DNA of 64,000 nucleotides from Porphyra umbilicalis (taxonomy: Eukaryota > Rhodophyta > Bangiophyceae > Bangiales > Bangiaceae), in NCBI GenBank assembly GCA_002049455.2, contig KV918777.1, positions 1 to 64,000 of the forward strand, given 5' to 3'. Position numbers and translations under genes: made by a program. Below the pieces are notes generated by a model. The model worked only from the letters and a program-made list of their open reading frames with translations. It did no database searches and had not been told where the DNA came from. Positions 32,517-43,977 of this stretch are shown piece after piece (position 1 is the stretch's first letter; each line of letters opens with the position of its first letter).

Positions 32517-33883
32517 CTACACCCCTCCCCACGACAGCGCGGCGACGGCCCACCGGGCAGCGGCCAACCCCCCCTCGACCGCGTCGCCCGCGGGCGCGCC
32601 CACCACCCCAAACGCCCACCGCACGGGCGCGAGCAGCGCCGCCGCCACCGCCGGGCGCACGGCGGTGGTGTAGCAGCTGGCCACCACCCCATCCACCACC
32701 ACCGTCCCCGCGAGCGTGTGGGGCGCGTACAGCCCCGCCCGCCGCCCGCCGCCCGATACGGCCGTGACCGTCGAGCACACGGCGGTGCCATTGACGACCA
32801 CGTCGACGGCGTCGCCGGCGGCGAGCGCGGCGGCGGCGACCAAGCCACGACGTGCCGACGGCACGAGGTGACCGCCGCTCGCCGTCAGGACCGGCCCCGC
32901 CGCGGTGGCGACGGACACCACGGGGTGGGCGCCCCCCGGCTGCCGGTGGGAAAACGTGTAGACGGGGGAAAAGGCGGCGGGGCCGTCGCCGGCGGCGACG
33001 CGCACCACGTCCCCAACGGCGAGCGAGCGCATCGGCACGGTCGCGCCCGACGCCACCTCGACGGCCGCGTCGGCCGGGAAGCACGCGCGCGCCTCGTCGC
33101 GCGCCTCGTCGCCGCCGGTCGGCGCCGTGGCCCCGACGGCACCCCCCCGGTACAGGCAAAACCGGGGCCGCAACGGGCGATCCCCTCGAACGACAACGAG
33201 CAGCAGGTGGACGCCCGGCGGGCGCGGCCACGCCGGCGGCCCGACCGTCGACGGCACGCGCCCCGACGACAGGGCCATGAGCTGCACGCCGACGGCGGGG
33301 TACCGGTTGCACACCCGCGTCGCGACCGTGGAGCCGCCGAGGGCGGTCGTCAGCCCCGGCGTCGGCGCCGCCCAAGACCGGAGCGCCGTGCCAATGACGG
33401 TACCATTCGCGGCGGGACCGCCGGCTGCCAACGCGGCCACCGCCGCGGGCGCGGCCAAGCGAGCCGGCAGCGCGTCGAGGCCGCCCGCCGCCGCCACGTC
33501 GGCGAGGCGCACCCCCGACGCGGCGCCGCCGCCGCACGTGAGGCCGTCGAGCTCAATGTCTGCGTCGCGCGCGTAGGCGCTCGCGCCGCCATCGTCGACC
33601 GTCACGGCCGTAAAGGCAACGGTTCGCTCGCAGATGGAATCGTCGTCGACGCGCTCGGGGACGGGCTTGGGCGCGTCCCCCGCCGCCCACGCGTCGACTT
33701 CAGAGGTGCCTTCGAGGGTAAAGGTGCGGCGGAGCACCCCCACCGTGAGGCCACCACCCGCGGGCGTCGCGGCGGCAGACGCGCCGGCAGCGGTGGCCAC
33801 ACAGAGCAAGGCGGCCGCCGCGCAGCGCGCGGCGACCGTGGACCACCGGCGGCCGCTAGGGGGGGGGGGGGAGGGCGCGCCAT
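32517..33883 (-). CDS. Secreted protein with C-terminal Hint (hog-like) domain
   Basis: From the ATG at 33883 the start reads MARPPPPP, and after the G run at 33859-33871 it continues as a typical signal peptide (AARCAAAALLCVATAAGASA). The frame needs a length change in that run; without it the ORF opens at a TTG at 33809. A Cys-poor extracellular region of about 240 residues follows, of no known family. The C-terminal third is a Hint fold: RACFPADAAVEVASG with the nucleophilic Cys at the CFP junction, MRSLAVGDVVRVAA, a PVLTASGGHLVPS block in place of TxxH, and APHTLAGTVVVDGVVASCY near the end. Hint domains cleave or transfer at that Cys in hedgehog proteins and inteins; hog-type Hint proteins outside animals have unknown roles. 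About 430 residues are open. Confidence 0.8.
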
Positions 33884-35299
33884 GGCGCCACGCGCAACGA
33901 CCGGGAGGCTGCTCTTTTTTTGACAGCGTGGCGTCCTTGGCGGCGTGGCGCCCGCAGACGGCGGCGACGCTCTGGTGCCGCCGCGTCGACCGTCACCCGC
34001 GGTGCAGGGGCGACGCCGGCGGCGGTACAGCCGCGTCGGTCGCGTACGCGGCGGAGGATCCTGCGTTAAAAGGGAGCACGGAGGGGGCGAGCGGGGGGGG
34101 GGCGCGCGGGGGGGAAGGGGGGCACTGCGCCGCCGCCGGTCAAGTCCTGTGCCGACGACGCCACCAAAGACGCTGGAGGCGCGCCCGCGACGGCGACGCG
34201 GCGCCGCGCCCCGCCCAGCGCGGCGGTGTGGCCTCGCAGACGCGGGCGACGGGCGGGCGGTTGCGCGGCGCCGCGTCGACGCGACGCGGCGGCGCCACGC
34301 ACCGGCGTTCGCCGTCTGCCCTGACGCGCACGCTGGCGGCGCCCTGACGTGTACGCACCGTGCGCCCGGGCCGGCCCTGCCGCGCGCGAGCGCCCCGTGC
34401 GCTACGCACGTGCCGCCGCGCGGCGGCGGCGGCGGCGGGCGACCACCATCCACCGGCTGTCAACCGCCCGTTGGGGCGGCGGGGCAGCCGTCCACGCCCA
34501 GGACGATCGAAACGCAAAGGGGTGGACAGGAGTGAGTGGAAAAAGACGGTCATCTGGGGATCAGTGTCAGGGGTGGGGCCAACGCGACGATGGCGCCTCG
34601 GTCGGGGGCCCCAACCGTTGCGGCGCCGCCGCGTCGGCCGCCGCCACCGTATCATATCGCGTCAGCTTCCGCTAAGATGCCCATCGCTCTCTCAGTGCCT
34701 CGAGACGGTTCGGATGGTATAAAGTTGACAAACCGGACAACGCGCTCTTTCGCTGCGCAAGTTGTTGTGGCCGAAAGCGCCCTTTCCGGCTCCATCCAGG
34801 CGGGTCCGCAAGCTTTTCACGGAGCTTTTTACAAGAATTGTGCGTTTGCGCGTGAACACACGATACGCACCACTGCGCAGTTAGCACTCTCACGGGCGGA
34901 ACTGGGACCACGCCGTTGCCTGGAAACGCCCATCCGAAAAAAAAACAAGTTGGTCCCCCAGGGCAGGGACCAGGTAGCGAAGCTTCCACTTTTCGTGAGA
35001 ACACAGACACACAGTTTGGGAAAAAGCCAGTAGTCACCAGTGCGCATCCACCAGTTCTTGACATTCGATCAGATTGACTTTGAGATAGCCTCACAGGACA
35101 GATCTCGATGAGCTGAGTCGAACGGTGTGTCCAACTCCAAAATAAAGTTTGCTCAAACAATAAGGATTCTATCGTAAGGGGCCAAATGTGTTTCCCGTCA
35201 CACAAGCGAGTGCTTCACCCATTCTACAAATATTGTTGGGATGACTGACAGAGCAATTAACTTATCATGTGATGCAGTATTCAGCATAATGGTTGTACA
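33884..35299. other. Intergenic, no gene recognised
   Basis: 33900-34500 is GC-rich with overlapping low-complexity ORFs. 34500-35300 is AT-richer and has no coding signal that I can support. Confidence 0.35.
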
Positions 35300-36230
35300 T
35301 CGGGGGAGCGTCTCTTTTCGATGCTGCCATAGAATTCCGAGCTTCAGCACTGTAATGAGGCCTTTCGTTCTGCTCCTTCACTCTTCTGACCACGAAGTCG
35401 TTGGGTCCCTTTCCTCTTTTCCAGTTGTTGTTGTGTCCCTTTGTCTTCTCCAGTTAAAGCGTCCCCATTGTCGGTCCCCATTTGGTATCTTCATCTTTGT
35501 CGTATGATTCTCAGCACAAAGAAATGGTCAGCAAGGCAGACAAGCGCAGCACCCGGCGCGCCGCCACACGCAGGGGGAGGTCGACAGCAGAGGCGATCAG
35601 ATGCCTCAAGAAAAGAAGAACAGAAGAGTAAACAACCCGGCTGGGGCTCGGGGGGGGGACGGGGAAGGACGAGGAACACATTGAAGAAAAAACGTACCTG
35701 AGTGCAGCGCAACGTGCATGGTGTGCGGAGGGGGGGAAGGGGGGGGGGAAAGAAATGGGCGGATGCGGCGCGCGGGGGCAAAGAAAGGGGCGGATGTGGC
35801 GAGCGCGTCCAAGAGAAAGCACGGTGGTGCGGTGACGACGATGGAGGGGTGCTGTGAAAGGCCCGACGGAGGGGCGAGATGGCGAGACGACGGAAGAGGG
35901 CGGAGACGCGGTGCTGATATGGCCGCAAAGATGCGCGCTGCTGACCATTTCGGGGCTCTTGTGTGGAGTACAGTGGGGGTTCCAGGAAGGCATCTGTAAA
36001 CGCTCTTGGAGGAAGCTGTAATCGCTCGCATGTGTAATCCTTCTGGACCAGAGCGATCGTAGGCCATCGAATGCTGAAACGTGGATACGCGTGATTGGGC
36101 GTACTGATGGGATCATCCAATCACATTGCCTAGAGGGTGACCATCAAACAGACCAGGGCCATCAATTTCATGCAACGTGGCTGCCTGAGCGTTGAGAACG
36201 CGAATGGATCCCTACTAGAAGCTTCGCTAA
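35300..36230. repeat. Dispersed ~0.9-kb repeat, copy 2
   Basis: Second copy of the repeat at 5475-6281, with the same right end (AGAAGCTTCGCTAA) followed by A-rich sequence. It includes a block at about 35790-35950 missing from copy 1. Confidence 0.65.
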
Positions 36231-36232
36231 AA

Positions 36233-36352
36233 AAGCCCATCCGTCCCATCCGCGACGGGTTTGGATGGGCTTTGGGGCCCCATCCATCCCCATCGCTCAA
36301 GCCCAGCGGACCCCATCCAAAGCCCATCCGCGATGGGTTGGATGGGCAGTCG
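36233..36352. repeat. GCCCATCC / GGATGGGC inverted and direct short repeats
   Basis: Multiple copies of AGCCCATCC and GATGGGC in both orientations, able to fold back, directly at the 3' end of the dispersed repeat. Confidence 0.65.
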
Positions 36353-36360
36353 GCGGGCCA

Positions 36361-37124
36361 CGACGATGGGGACGCGGCCGCCGCAGACGCGGCAGGGCGG
36401 CGGCGCGCGGGCGGGCGGCGCTGCCGCCCGCCCGCGCCCCGCGCCGTCGGCGCCGACGCGCCGCCGCGCGGCGGGGTGCGCGACGCGCGGCGCCGCGCGG
36501 CGGGGGGCGTCCGCCGCCCCACGCGACCGGTGCTCGCCCGCGCCCCGACGCGGCGGGCGCACGCGCGGCACGGCGACGGGGAAACCCCCCCCCCTCCCCC
36601 CCCCCCCCCCCGCGACGGCCGTCGCCGCGCTGCGCGCGCCGCCGCACCGCTGTGCGGCGGTCCGTCGCGCCCGCTGCGTCGCCGCCGCCGCGCGGGCGGG
36701 GCGCGGTCGCGGCGGGCGGCCGCGCGGCTGCGCATGGCTGCGGGCGGTGGCGGCTGCGCGGCGGCGGCGCGTGGCGGCGCCCGTGGTGCCGGCGGCGCCG
36801 GCCGCGCCGTTGGCGGCGCCGGCCGCGGCGGGGGGGGCGGAGGGGGGACGCCTCGCACCGCCACCGCGTTGCGACGGCCGGGGGGAGGGGACTGGGGGGG
36901 ACGCCGAGTGCCCCCACACCCTGTGGGGCGCGCGCGCGGGTGACGCGGCGTGCGCGCCGCCGCCGCCGTCGCTGCCCCGCGGTGCCGTCGGGGCTGGCGG
37001 TGGTCTGCGCCCGCTCCAAAGACGCACGGGTGCAACGCAAAGGGGGTTGACTTGAAAAAACAGTACTGTGCACCCACGCCATCAAACCCCCCACACGCAC
37101 GCACAGCGACTCGGTGGCGGCGCC
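36361..37124. other. Extreme-GC stretch, no gene supportable
   Basis: Five of six frames are open for 200 or more codons, purely because of base composition (CGC/GCG words). I cannot pick a coding frame. Confidence 0.4.
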
Positions 37125-40100
37125 TCACTGGCGGGCGGCGAGCGCGCCCGCCGCGGCCGGCTCCTCTTTCGCGGCGCCCCCCTCGATGCGCCCACGGATG
37201 CGGCGGCCGAGGCGGAAGCGCACGGCCTGCCGCACGCCGAGGCCGGCCGTACTCCCCACGATGCGCGAGACGAGGTGCGCGCCGGGGACGCTCAGCCCGG
37301 TCGCCCGCGCGCCCGCGTGGAGCAGCGCAACCACCGACGCGCGCGCCTCGTCCAGCCGCCCCGCCATCCGCGCACCGACCGCCGCCCGGTCGCCCGCCGT
37401 GCGGTCGACGCGGAAGCGGTGGCCGGCGGCAACGGCGCCGACGCCCCCGTCGGCGCGCCCGTCAGCGCGCGTCCACCCAAATAGCCGCGCGTCGGCAATG
37501 GCGCGCTCCATCCACCCCACGACGGACCCGATGGGCGTCTCGCCACGCTCGTCGCGCGCATTGACGAGCGGCGTGGCGCCCGCGCGGAGGGCGGCTACGA
37601 CCATGCGGCGGTCCGCGCGGCGGCCGGCCGTGTGCAACACCGTGTTGCCGACCTCGTCCGTGTCGGTGAGCGACGCGCGCACTTGGGGGACGTCCAGCAG
37701 CGCGGGGCGGCCGGCGGCGGCAGCGACGAGGGCGGGCGTGCCGACCGCCCGGGCGGGGTGCTCGGCGGGGAGGAGGGCGGCAATGGCCGCGTGGCCGAGC
37801 TTAACCGCCACCGTCAGGGGCGTTGCGCCCGTGGTGTTGATGGGCGTCGCGTGCGCGCCGTGGCTGAGGAGCGCCATCACGGCTTCCGCGTGACCGCGGA
37901 GGGCAGCGACGTGGAGGGGCGTTTGCCCGTCTTGGTCGGCAATGTTGACGTCTGCGCCGTGGCGGAGGAGCACCGTGACCACGGGCATCACAAACATGGG
38001 GGTCCAATGGCAGCGGCTCCCAATGGCGCAGTGGAGGGGTGTCTTTCCCTCCCCGTCGGCGGCGTTTACATCCGCCCACGCAGATGCCACGACGGTCGGG
38101 TTGGTGGAGGAGGCGGAACTCGCGGAATGCCCGTTGTCTGACGGGCCGCGCGTGGCGGGTCGCTCGCCAAGCAAGAGGGACACGACGCGCCGTCGGGTGC
38201 CTTCGGAGGCGTCGTGCAATGGCGTGCGACCGCGGTGGTCTCGCACACCGGCCTCGGCTCCTGCCCGCAGCATCAAGCCAACCGCCGCAGCCGCATCATA
38301 GTCCTGAAGCACCGCTCCGGAGCCGATCGATGCCGCGTGGAGACAGGTGCGGCCGCTTGCATCCCGGGCGGTGACGTCGGCGTCTGCCGCCAGAAGTGCT
38401 CGCACCGTGACGGGGCTGCGCCTCGCCGCCGCCCTGTGAAGTGCCGTCTCACCAGTGTTGGACTTGGACTCCACGTTGGCGCCTGCGGCCAGCAGAGCCC
38501 GCACAGTGATTATATCTGCGGCCGAAGCTGCATTGTGCAGCGCAGTGGCGCCACCGTCGTTCTTGGCGTGCACGTCGGCTCCCGCCGCCAGGAGCATCGG
38601 AACGAGCGATGCGCTGTCCTTTCCGAGTACTGTCGCCTCGTGCAAAGCGGTCATGCCTCGGCGGCCTGCAGCTCGGGGGTTAGCGCCGACCTCGAGGAGC
38701 GCCCGCACCATCGCGGGCCTTTTGGAGAAGAATGCTGCCCATCTCAGCAAAGCGTCGAACCCATTGGGGCCCCGGTGGCAGATGCCCGCGGCCCGCAGCA
38801 GGCGAACGTTCTCGGCATGCTTGCCACGCTCCGGTTGGCCCCCCGCCGTGATACAGTCGTCGCCTACCGCAGGCACAATAGTTGTCTCACGGTACGCACC
38901 CAGGAGCATGCGCATCACGTCGGCTTGGCCTCTGCCAATCGAATGGTGCAGCACAGTTGATCCGTCCCCGTCTGCAGCATCGACATCCGCACCGGCCGCA
39001 AGCAGCGCACGCGCAACGTTGACATGCCCGCACCTGGACGCACAGCGCAAGGCCGTGTCGCCATTTTCGGTCACGGCGTGCACGTCAGCACCCGCTTGGA
39101 TCAACAAGCGAACCGTTTCGACGTCGCCACCCACGCATGCCATGCGAAGCATGGTGGCCCCGCAGATGCCCTTGTCTTTGACGTCGGAGACCGCCGCCCA
39201 CAGCCGCACGACTTCGGCGCTGATCTCCGAGATACCTCTTTGAGCAATCTGTCGTTTCCAATGGTGGCGGTCCTCGGCGTGCGTGGCAGCACCAGCTGCC
39301 TGGAGCAGCCGGACGGCCTCGGCGCTCCCACCGATGGCCGCAGCGAAAAGCACCGACAGACCATAATGATCCCTGGCGGTCACGTCCGCCCCACCCGACA
39401 CCAGCGCACGCACAGTCTCGACGTGGCCGCTCCTGCCCGCCAGGTGTAAGGCCGTCTCGCCGCTCCGGGACTCGGCTCGCACGTCTGCACCCAACTCTAC
39501 CAGCAACTGCAGGGCCTCGGCACTCCCGCCCCGAGCCGCCGCGTGGAGCACCGTCTCGCCAGCATCATTCGTGGCCGTCGGGTCCGCCCCACCCGCTACC
39601 AGCGCCCGCACGGCCTCGGCACTACCGCGCACGCTCGCCCAGTGCAAGGCACAATCTCTGTTGCTGTCCTGAGCGCGCACGTCTGCACCCACAGTCACGA
39701 GCAGCTGCACGGCTTCGGCGCTCGCGCCTCTGGCCGCCGCGTGCAGCACCGTTTCCCTAAACCGAGCCCACCCCACGCAGGGGCCGCTCTGGGTGACAGC
39801 CTGCACGTCCGCCCCCGCGTCGACGAGCAGCCGCACCGCGTCGGCGCTCCCGGCCCAGCCAGCATAGTGCAAGGCCGTCCCGCCGTTGTCGTCGGTGGCC
39901 CCAACATCAGCCCCCGCGTCGAGCAGCATACGCACAGCCGCAGCGCACCCGCCACGGGCGGCCCAGAGCAGTGGCTGCACCTCGTCGACACCTCTTCCGT
40001 CTAAAACTGATTGGGCGGCCCAGTTTGCAGCCTCGTCGAGGAGCAGGCCCATCACGTCAACGTGCCCGCCTGCCGCCGCCCAGTGCAAGGCAGTGTCCCC

Positions 40101-40349
40101 CCAATCGGTCGTGGCGTCCACGTCCGCGCCCGCGGCCAGCAACGCCGCCACGGACGCGGTGGACCCCGCCCGCGCGGCCTCGTGGAGGTCTAGCAGCACA
40201 TCTTGGCGCACGTTGTATACACGGGCCCAGAACTCGTTGTCCAGCGGCGGCGGGGGCGGCAACAAGGCGCCAGCGTCGGGCGCCAAAGCCGCCACCACGG
40301 CGACCTCGCGGCCCGTGGCGGCGGCGCCGCCCCCGACGACCGGCGGCAT
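37125..40349 (-). CDS. Large ankyrin-repeat protein (1,074 residues)
   Basis: An intact intronless ORF from an ATG at 40349. After a short Pro-rich leader come about 22 ankyrin units of roughly 33 residues with the usual TALHxAAxxGHxxxVxxLLxxGADV pattern, for example DTALHWAAAGGHVDVMGLLL and ETALHLAGRSGHVETVRALV. Longer loops interrupt the array between units 8 and 9 and again around the CITAGGQPERGKHAENVRLL unit. The last about 130 residues lack ankyrin units and end basic (RFRLGRRIRGRIEGG). Ankyrin arrays bind other proteins; no enzymatic domain, signal peptide or membrane segment is visible. Repeat-to-repeat similarity is high, so the array may change length readily. The short ankyrin ORF at 25425-25927 may be related. 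Confidence 0.9.
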   Translation of the reverse strand: MPPVVGGGAAATGREVAVVAALAPDAGALLPPPPPLDNEFWARVYNVRQDVLLDLHEAARAGSTASVAALLAAGADVDATTDWGDTALHWAAAGGHVDVMGLLLDEAANWAAQSVLDGRGVDEVQPLLWAARGGCAAAVRMLLDAGADVGATDDNGGTALHYAGWAGSADAVRLLVDAGADVQAVTQSGPCVGWARFRETVLHAAARGASAEAVQLLVTVGADVRAQDSNRDCALHWASVRGSAEAVRALVAGGADPTATNDAGETVLHAAARGGSAEALQLLVELGADVRAESRSGETALHLAGRSGHVETVRALVSGGADVTARDHYGLSVLFAAAIGGSAEAVRLLQAAGAATHAEDRHHWKRQIAQRGISEISAEVVRLWAAVSDVKDKGICGATMLRMACVGGDVETVRLLIQAGADVHAVTENGDTALRCASRCGHVNVARALLAAGADVDAADGDGSTVLHHSIGRGQADVMRMLLGAYRETTIVPAVGDDCITAGGQPERGKHAENVRLLRAAGICHRGPNGFDALLRWAAFFSKRPAMVRALLEVGANPRAAGRRGMTALHEATVLGKDSASLVPMLLAAGADVHAKNDGGATALHNAASAADIITVRALLAAGANVESKSNTGETALHRAAARRSPVTVRALLAADADVTARDASGRTCLHAASIGSGAVLQDYDAAAAVGLMLRAGAEAGVRDHRGRTPLHDASEGTRRRVVSLLLGERPATRGPSDNGHSASSASSTNPTVVASAWADVNAADGEGKTPLHCAIGSRCHWTPMFVMPVVTVLLRHGADVNIADQDGQTPLHVAALRGHAEAVMALLSHGAHATPINTTGATPLTVAVKLGHAAIAALLPAEHPARAVGTPALVAAAAGRPALLDVPQVRASLTDTDEVGNTVLHTAGRRADRRMVVAALRAGATPLVNARDERGETPIGSVVGWMERAIADARLFGWTRADGRADGGVGAVAAGHRFRVDRTAGDRAAVGARMAGRLDEARASVVALLHAGARATGLSVPGAHLVSRIVGSTAGLGVRQAVRFRLGRRIRGRIEGGAAKEEPAAAGALAARQ

Positions 40350-41494
40350 ATCCCAACGCGCGCAGCGGCGGCGGCGCGAGGCGGTCCTGGCCGCGGCGGC
40401 GACGGCAACACGCGGGGCGACGATGGGGTTTGGCCGCAGGCAAAGGGGCAGTCACCTGCGGCAAGTGGGCCGGTGGCGCGCGGCGGCAGGCGGGCGGCGT
40501 GGACGGGCGGCCGGCGTTGTCGACGCTGCGGCGTGCGAGCGCCGGCGGTCGGGCAGCTGCGGCTGCGGGGTGCGCCTTGATCCACCACTGTCGGCGGCGG
40601 GTCGGCAGCGCCGACGCGCTCGGTGGCCCGCCGGTATGGCCGCGCCCGCGCGCGCGGGGCGGGGCGGGCGGCGAGTTCCACCCTCCGTGGACTGCCCCCC
40701 GGGCTGCCACCGCCCGTGGCGGGGCCACACCCCACACCCCGTTCCGGTCACACCCCCACGCGCCTCGTGGGGGGGCGGCGAGTCGGGCGCCCGCCGCCGG
40801 CCACGCGCCGCGGATGGCGGGGTGGCGGCACGGCGGCCGCTGCGCGGGGCGTTGGCGGGGGGGGCGGGCACGTCCCCCCCCTCGGCTGCCGCGGTCCAGC
40901 TTGCCGGGGCGCCTCGGGCGGGGCGCCATCTCCCCCATGCCAAGCGGCGCCACTCGACGGGCGCCCGCAGTAGGATGTTTCACGGTTTGCCGGTTGGTCG
41001 GTGCACACGGACGGTCGGACGCTCATGTCAAACATCAAATTCGTTCGCTTCCAACAGAAAGAGCCACAGAAGAGAACGTACCACTTCAAGAGCCTCAATT
41101 GTGGACGCAAATGGCGGACAGGCAGCCGCGGGGTCGCAAGAAGCCCTCTGGGAGCTGATGCTCAGCGGAATGAGAACGTTTGTCATGTACTTATGCCTCC
41201 ATTGTGCGCCTGACCGAACGCAAGGGCCTGGGTCATCGCCGTTACGACCGTAATGACAGGTGGAACTGAAGTATGACCAAAGGCCTCGCCCGAACGCCTG
41301 GTTGGCACCGACCGTTCGCACCGACCGACCGTTCGCACCGACCGATCGAAAAAACTGTGAAACCCCCTAGTGGTCCACGTGGGGGGCGGGTGGGGAGGAG
41401 AATCACCGTGATTCTCCGGTGACCGGGGCCGTGGTGCGCGCGTGTCGCCGGGGGGGACAGGTGCGCAATCATTGCGCCCCATGATGGGGATACA
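40350..41494. other. Upstream region of the ankyrin gene, no gene recognised
   Basis: GC-rich up to about 40980, then AT-richer. A short tandem of GACCGTTCGCACC lies at 41309-41345. Confidence 0.4.
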
Positions 41495-42089
41495 GTATTG
41501 TCCCTGACGCGTGTTTGGATCACTTTTCTCGCTATGGAGCATAGCGTGGTGGGATGTTGTCAGAAAAGAGATCTGAAGGCAGGTCTGAGAAGGCCGTGAG
41601 GAGAGCGTTCTTTTGCCTACGGCATGTGCTGCCTTTTTCTTTGTTCTTCTTGCCCTTTCTGTAGGCCGAAGTTGTGTTTCACTGACGTCGTTTTGTTACG
41701 CCAGCGACGCGAAAATGGATCACTCAAAATTGGATTGATTACACGGGCTACTTGATAACTGCTGGCGATCATGATTCTGAGCAGTCCGATCGAGTCCTCT
41801 GCATCGATGGTCCACCACGCGGACGCCGCGCCCTTCTCACCGAGTTGCTGCTGTTCCTCGCCAAACGCCATCGCCCACCCACACCCCCTCCCCTTCCGCC
41901 TCTTCCTCCCGCGCGGCTCCCCTCCGCTTTCTTCCCCCCCGCCCCCCCCTAGACGTCTTTCGAACATTGGCAGCGGCCGCCGGTGGGGGGCGGATGCCGG
42001 CAGCTTGATCGCACACAGCTACGCTGTGGCCGTCGCCGGCGGTCGGCGAAGGGGGGGCGAGGCGGCGGCGACGGCGGGGAAACGCGTCT

Positions 42090-42310
42090 GGGACGGGCGG
42101 GCGAGGCGGTGGCGACGGGGGGGCCAGGCGGTGGCGACGGGCGGGCGAGGCCGCGGCAACTGGCGGCAAGTGGGCGGCGACGGGCGGCAAGTGGGCGGCG
42201 ACGGGCGGGCGAGGCCGCGGCGACGGGCGGCAAGTGAGCGGGGACGGGCGGCAAGTGGGCGGCGACGGGCGAGCGAGGCTGCGGCGACGGGCGGGCGAGG
42301 CCGCGGCGAC
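42090..42310. repeat. GACGGGCGGC-type minisatellite
   Basis: Degenerate tandem units of about 20 bp such as GGCAAGTGGGCGGCGACGGG, inside the 41495-43279 element. Confidence 0.7.
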
Positions 42311-42895
42311 GGGAGGGCGTCAGTTGCGGGATGACGGTGCTGTGTTGCAGGTGTCGGTGGAGCCACAATTGCACTGTCGGCTGCCCCGTGCTGCGTCGCG
42401 GGTAGGTACGAGGTGGGACGTATGAGGTGGGACCTGGGGCGGAGTTTGGGGCGGGGGGCATCGGGCGACGAGGCGGCATGCTGGTTTTTACCGCCGTCGA
42501 GCCATCTTGTGCGGACTAAGAGAGTGCAGGCAGTGTGGGGGGCGGTGGGGGCGAGGGAGGCAGCGGCGGCGGCGAGGGAGACAGTGGTGGCGGGGGGGGG
42601 AGACTCATTCTCGACAGGATAGGCCGCGGTTTTTCGTATGCACGTTTCATTTTGAGCCACTGCTTGGCAAGTGAGGAGGCTGGGCACGTGGGGAGGACCG
42701 AGCGGGAGCGAAGGTTGGAGCGGGAGGGTGCGGATGGCGGGACTGTCGTTTTGCCTGTCGGCTGAGAGACAATGGCCAGTGCCGCACGATGTGCCGACGC
42801 TGCCGCGAGAAAGTGCGCGCGCTCGCAGACTGCCACCACCTGGTGCGAGCTTGATCCCGATCGATCGACTTGATCCGTAATGTTTCGGGCACTTA

Positions 42896-43027
42896 AAGCC
42901 GTTCTCCCGAAAATCCCGCACTCCAACTGCTGCAAAAGAGTTCCAAATCGGCCTCTGCAGGGTCGTAGAGGCCGATTTCGAACTCTTTTGCAACTGTTGG
43001 AGTGCGGGATTTTTGGGAGAACGGCTG
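42896..43027. mobile_element. 132-bp foldback MITE, copy 2 (nested)
   Basis: Palindrome AAGCCGTTCTCCC...GGGAGAACGGCTG with TA on both sides (42894-42895, 43028-43029). The related repeat at 361-718 lacks it: there GGGCACT runs directly into GCGACGCTG (about 460-472). This gives an empty-site comparison proving insertion into an older element. Confidence 0.9.
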
Positions 43028-43279
43028 TAGACGCTGAGAAGCGCTTTGTGCGCTCAACCCATCGATCACTGCCCTTTTTTTCGAGCCTACGAGCGCAACT
43101 GGCACCAAAAGAAGCGTCTTCCCTAGAGCTTCCTGCAGGTATGTTTCCTCCCTTTTCGGCTATATATCGAGGCAACGACGTTCGTGGGGAGAAAAAGCTA
43201 TGGGCAAACAAGCTGGAATCGACGATTCTGGTGATCCACTTCGGGCGTCGTTGATGCAGAATCGCGTCAGGGACAATAC

Positions 43280-43977
43280 GGCGCGGCGCTGTTGCGTGGG
43301 AAGGGGCGCGGTGGGGCAGAGTGCGGCGGGGGGGGGGCTGGCCCCGCCTGCGCCGCGGCGCCCCGGCGCGAGCGGGGCCACGCGCCGTGGCCCCGCTCGC
43401 GGGTCGGCCGTCGTGGTCGGCCAGCCGCCCGTGGCCACCGGGGCCGCGGTGGTTGGCCGTGGCCGGCGCCAGCGGCACAGCGGGGTGCCGGGCATGCCCC
43501 GCCCGTGCCGTCACGGGCGGCAAGCCGGGCGCCGCCACTCCGATACAGACCGCCAAGGCCTGAGACCCAAGACATCGTCGCGAAAAAGTACCGCGTACAG
43601 GCATTATTCGGTTATATCCATCGCCATTTGTTTACAGTCGCTGACAGTACTTAGGTTCGTCTGGCTCGACTTGCGATCGGCTGCCGTGCGGTGATTTCAA
43701 TACTACTGGGCAGGAAGAGAAGCACGAAAGACAGCATTTACGGGGAACTGCGACGAGATAAAATCCAATTGTACTTGTCTTCGCCGAACCTGATCACGCA
43801 AGAGTGTGCCTCGTACCGACCCACCATGCCCCATCACTCTTCTTCGTCCGCCCCAGCCAAAACCACGTCAACCGTCTCATCGACGACCTCAACATCGGTC
43901 TCGGCCACCACCCAGCGACGCATCACTTGCGCATGGTCTTGACCGCTTACGCTCTCGAACTCGCGCTACAGCGTCGT
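43280..43977. other. Intergenic between two transposons
   Basis: A GC-rich block at 43280-43560 with short self-complementary words, then AT-richer sequence. No gene is recognised. Confidence 0.35.

Larger units (their letters stand above)
41495..43279. mobile_element. Non-autonomous DNA element with 17-bp inverted ends
   Basis: GTATTGTCCCTGACGCG at 41495-41511 is exactly inverted at 43263-43279. The right 500 bp is repeated at 361-718. No transposase is recognised inside, and target duplications are not evident, so the two ends could also belong to separate copies. A 132-bp foldback MITE (42896-43027) and a GGGCGGCGAC-type minisatellite sit within it. Confidence 0.6.

Noticed and set aside
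36137-37055. Five overlapping 260-codon ORFs on both strands
   Set aside because: Open purely because of GC composition; none can be preferred.
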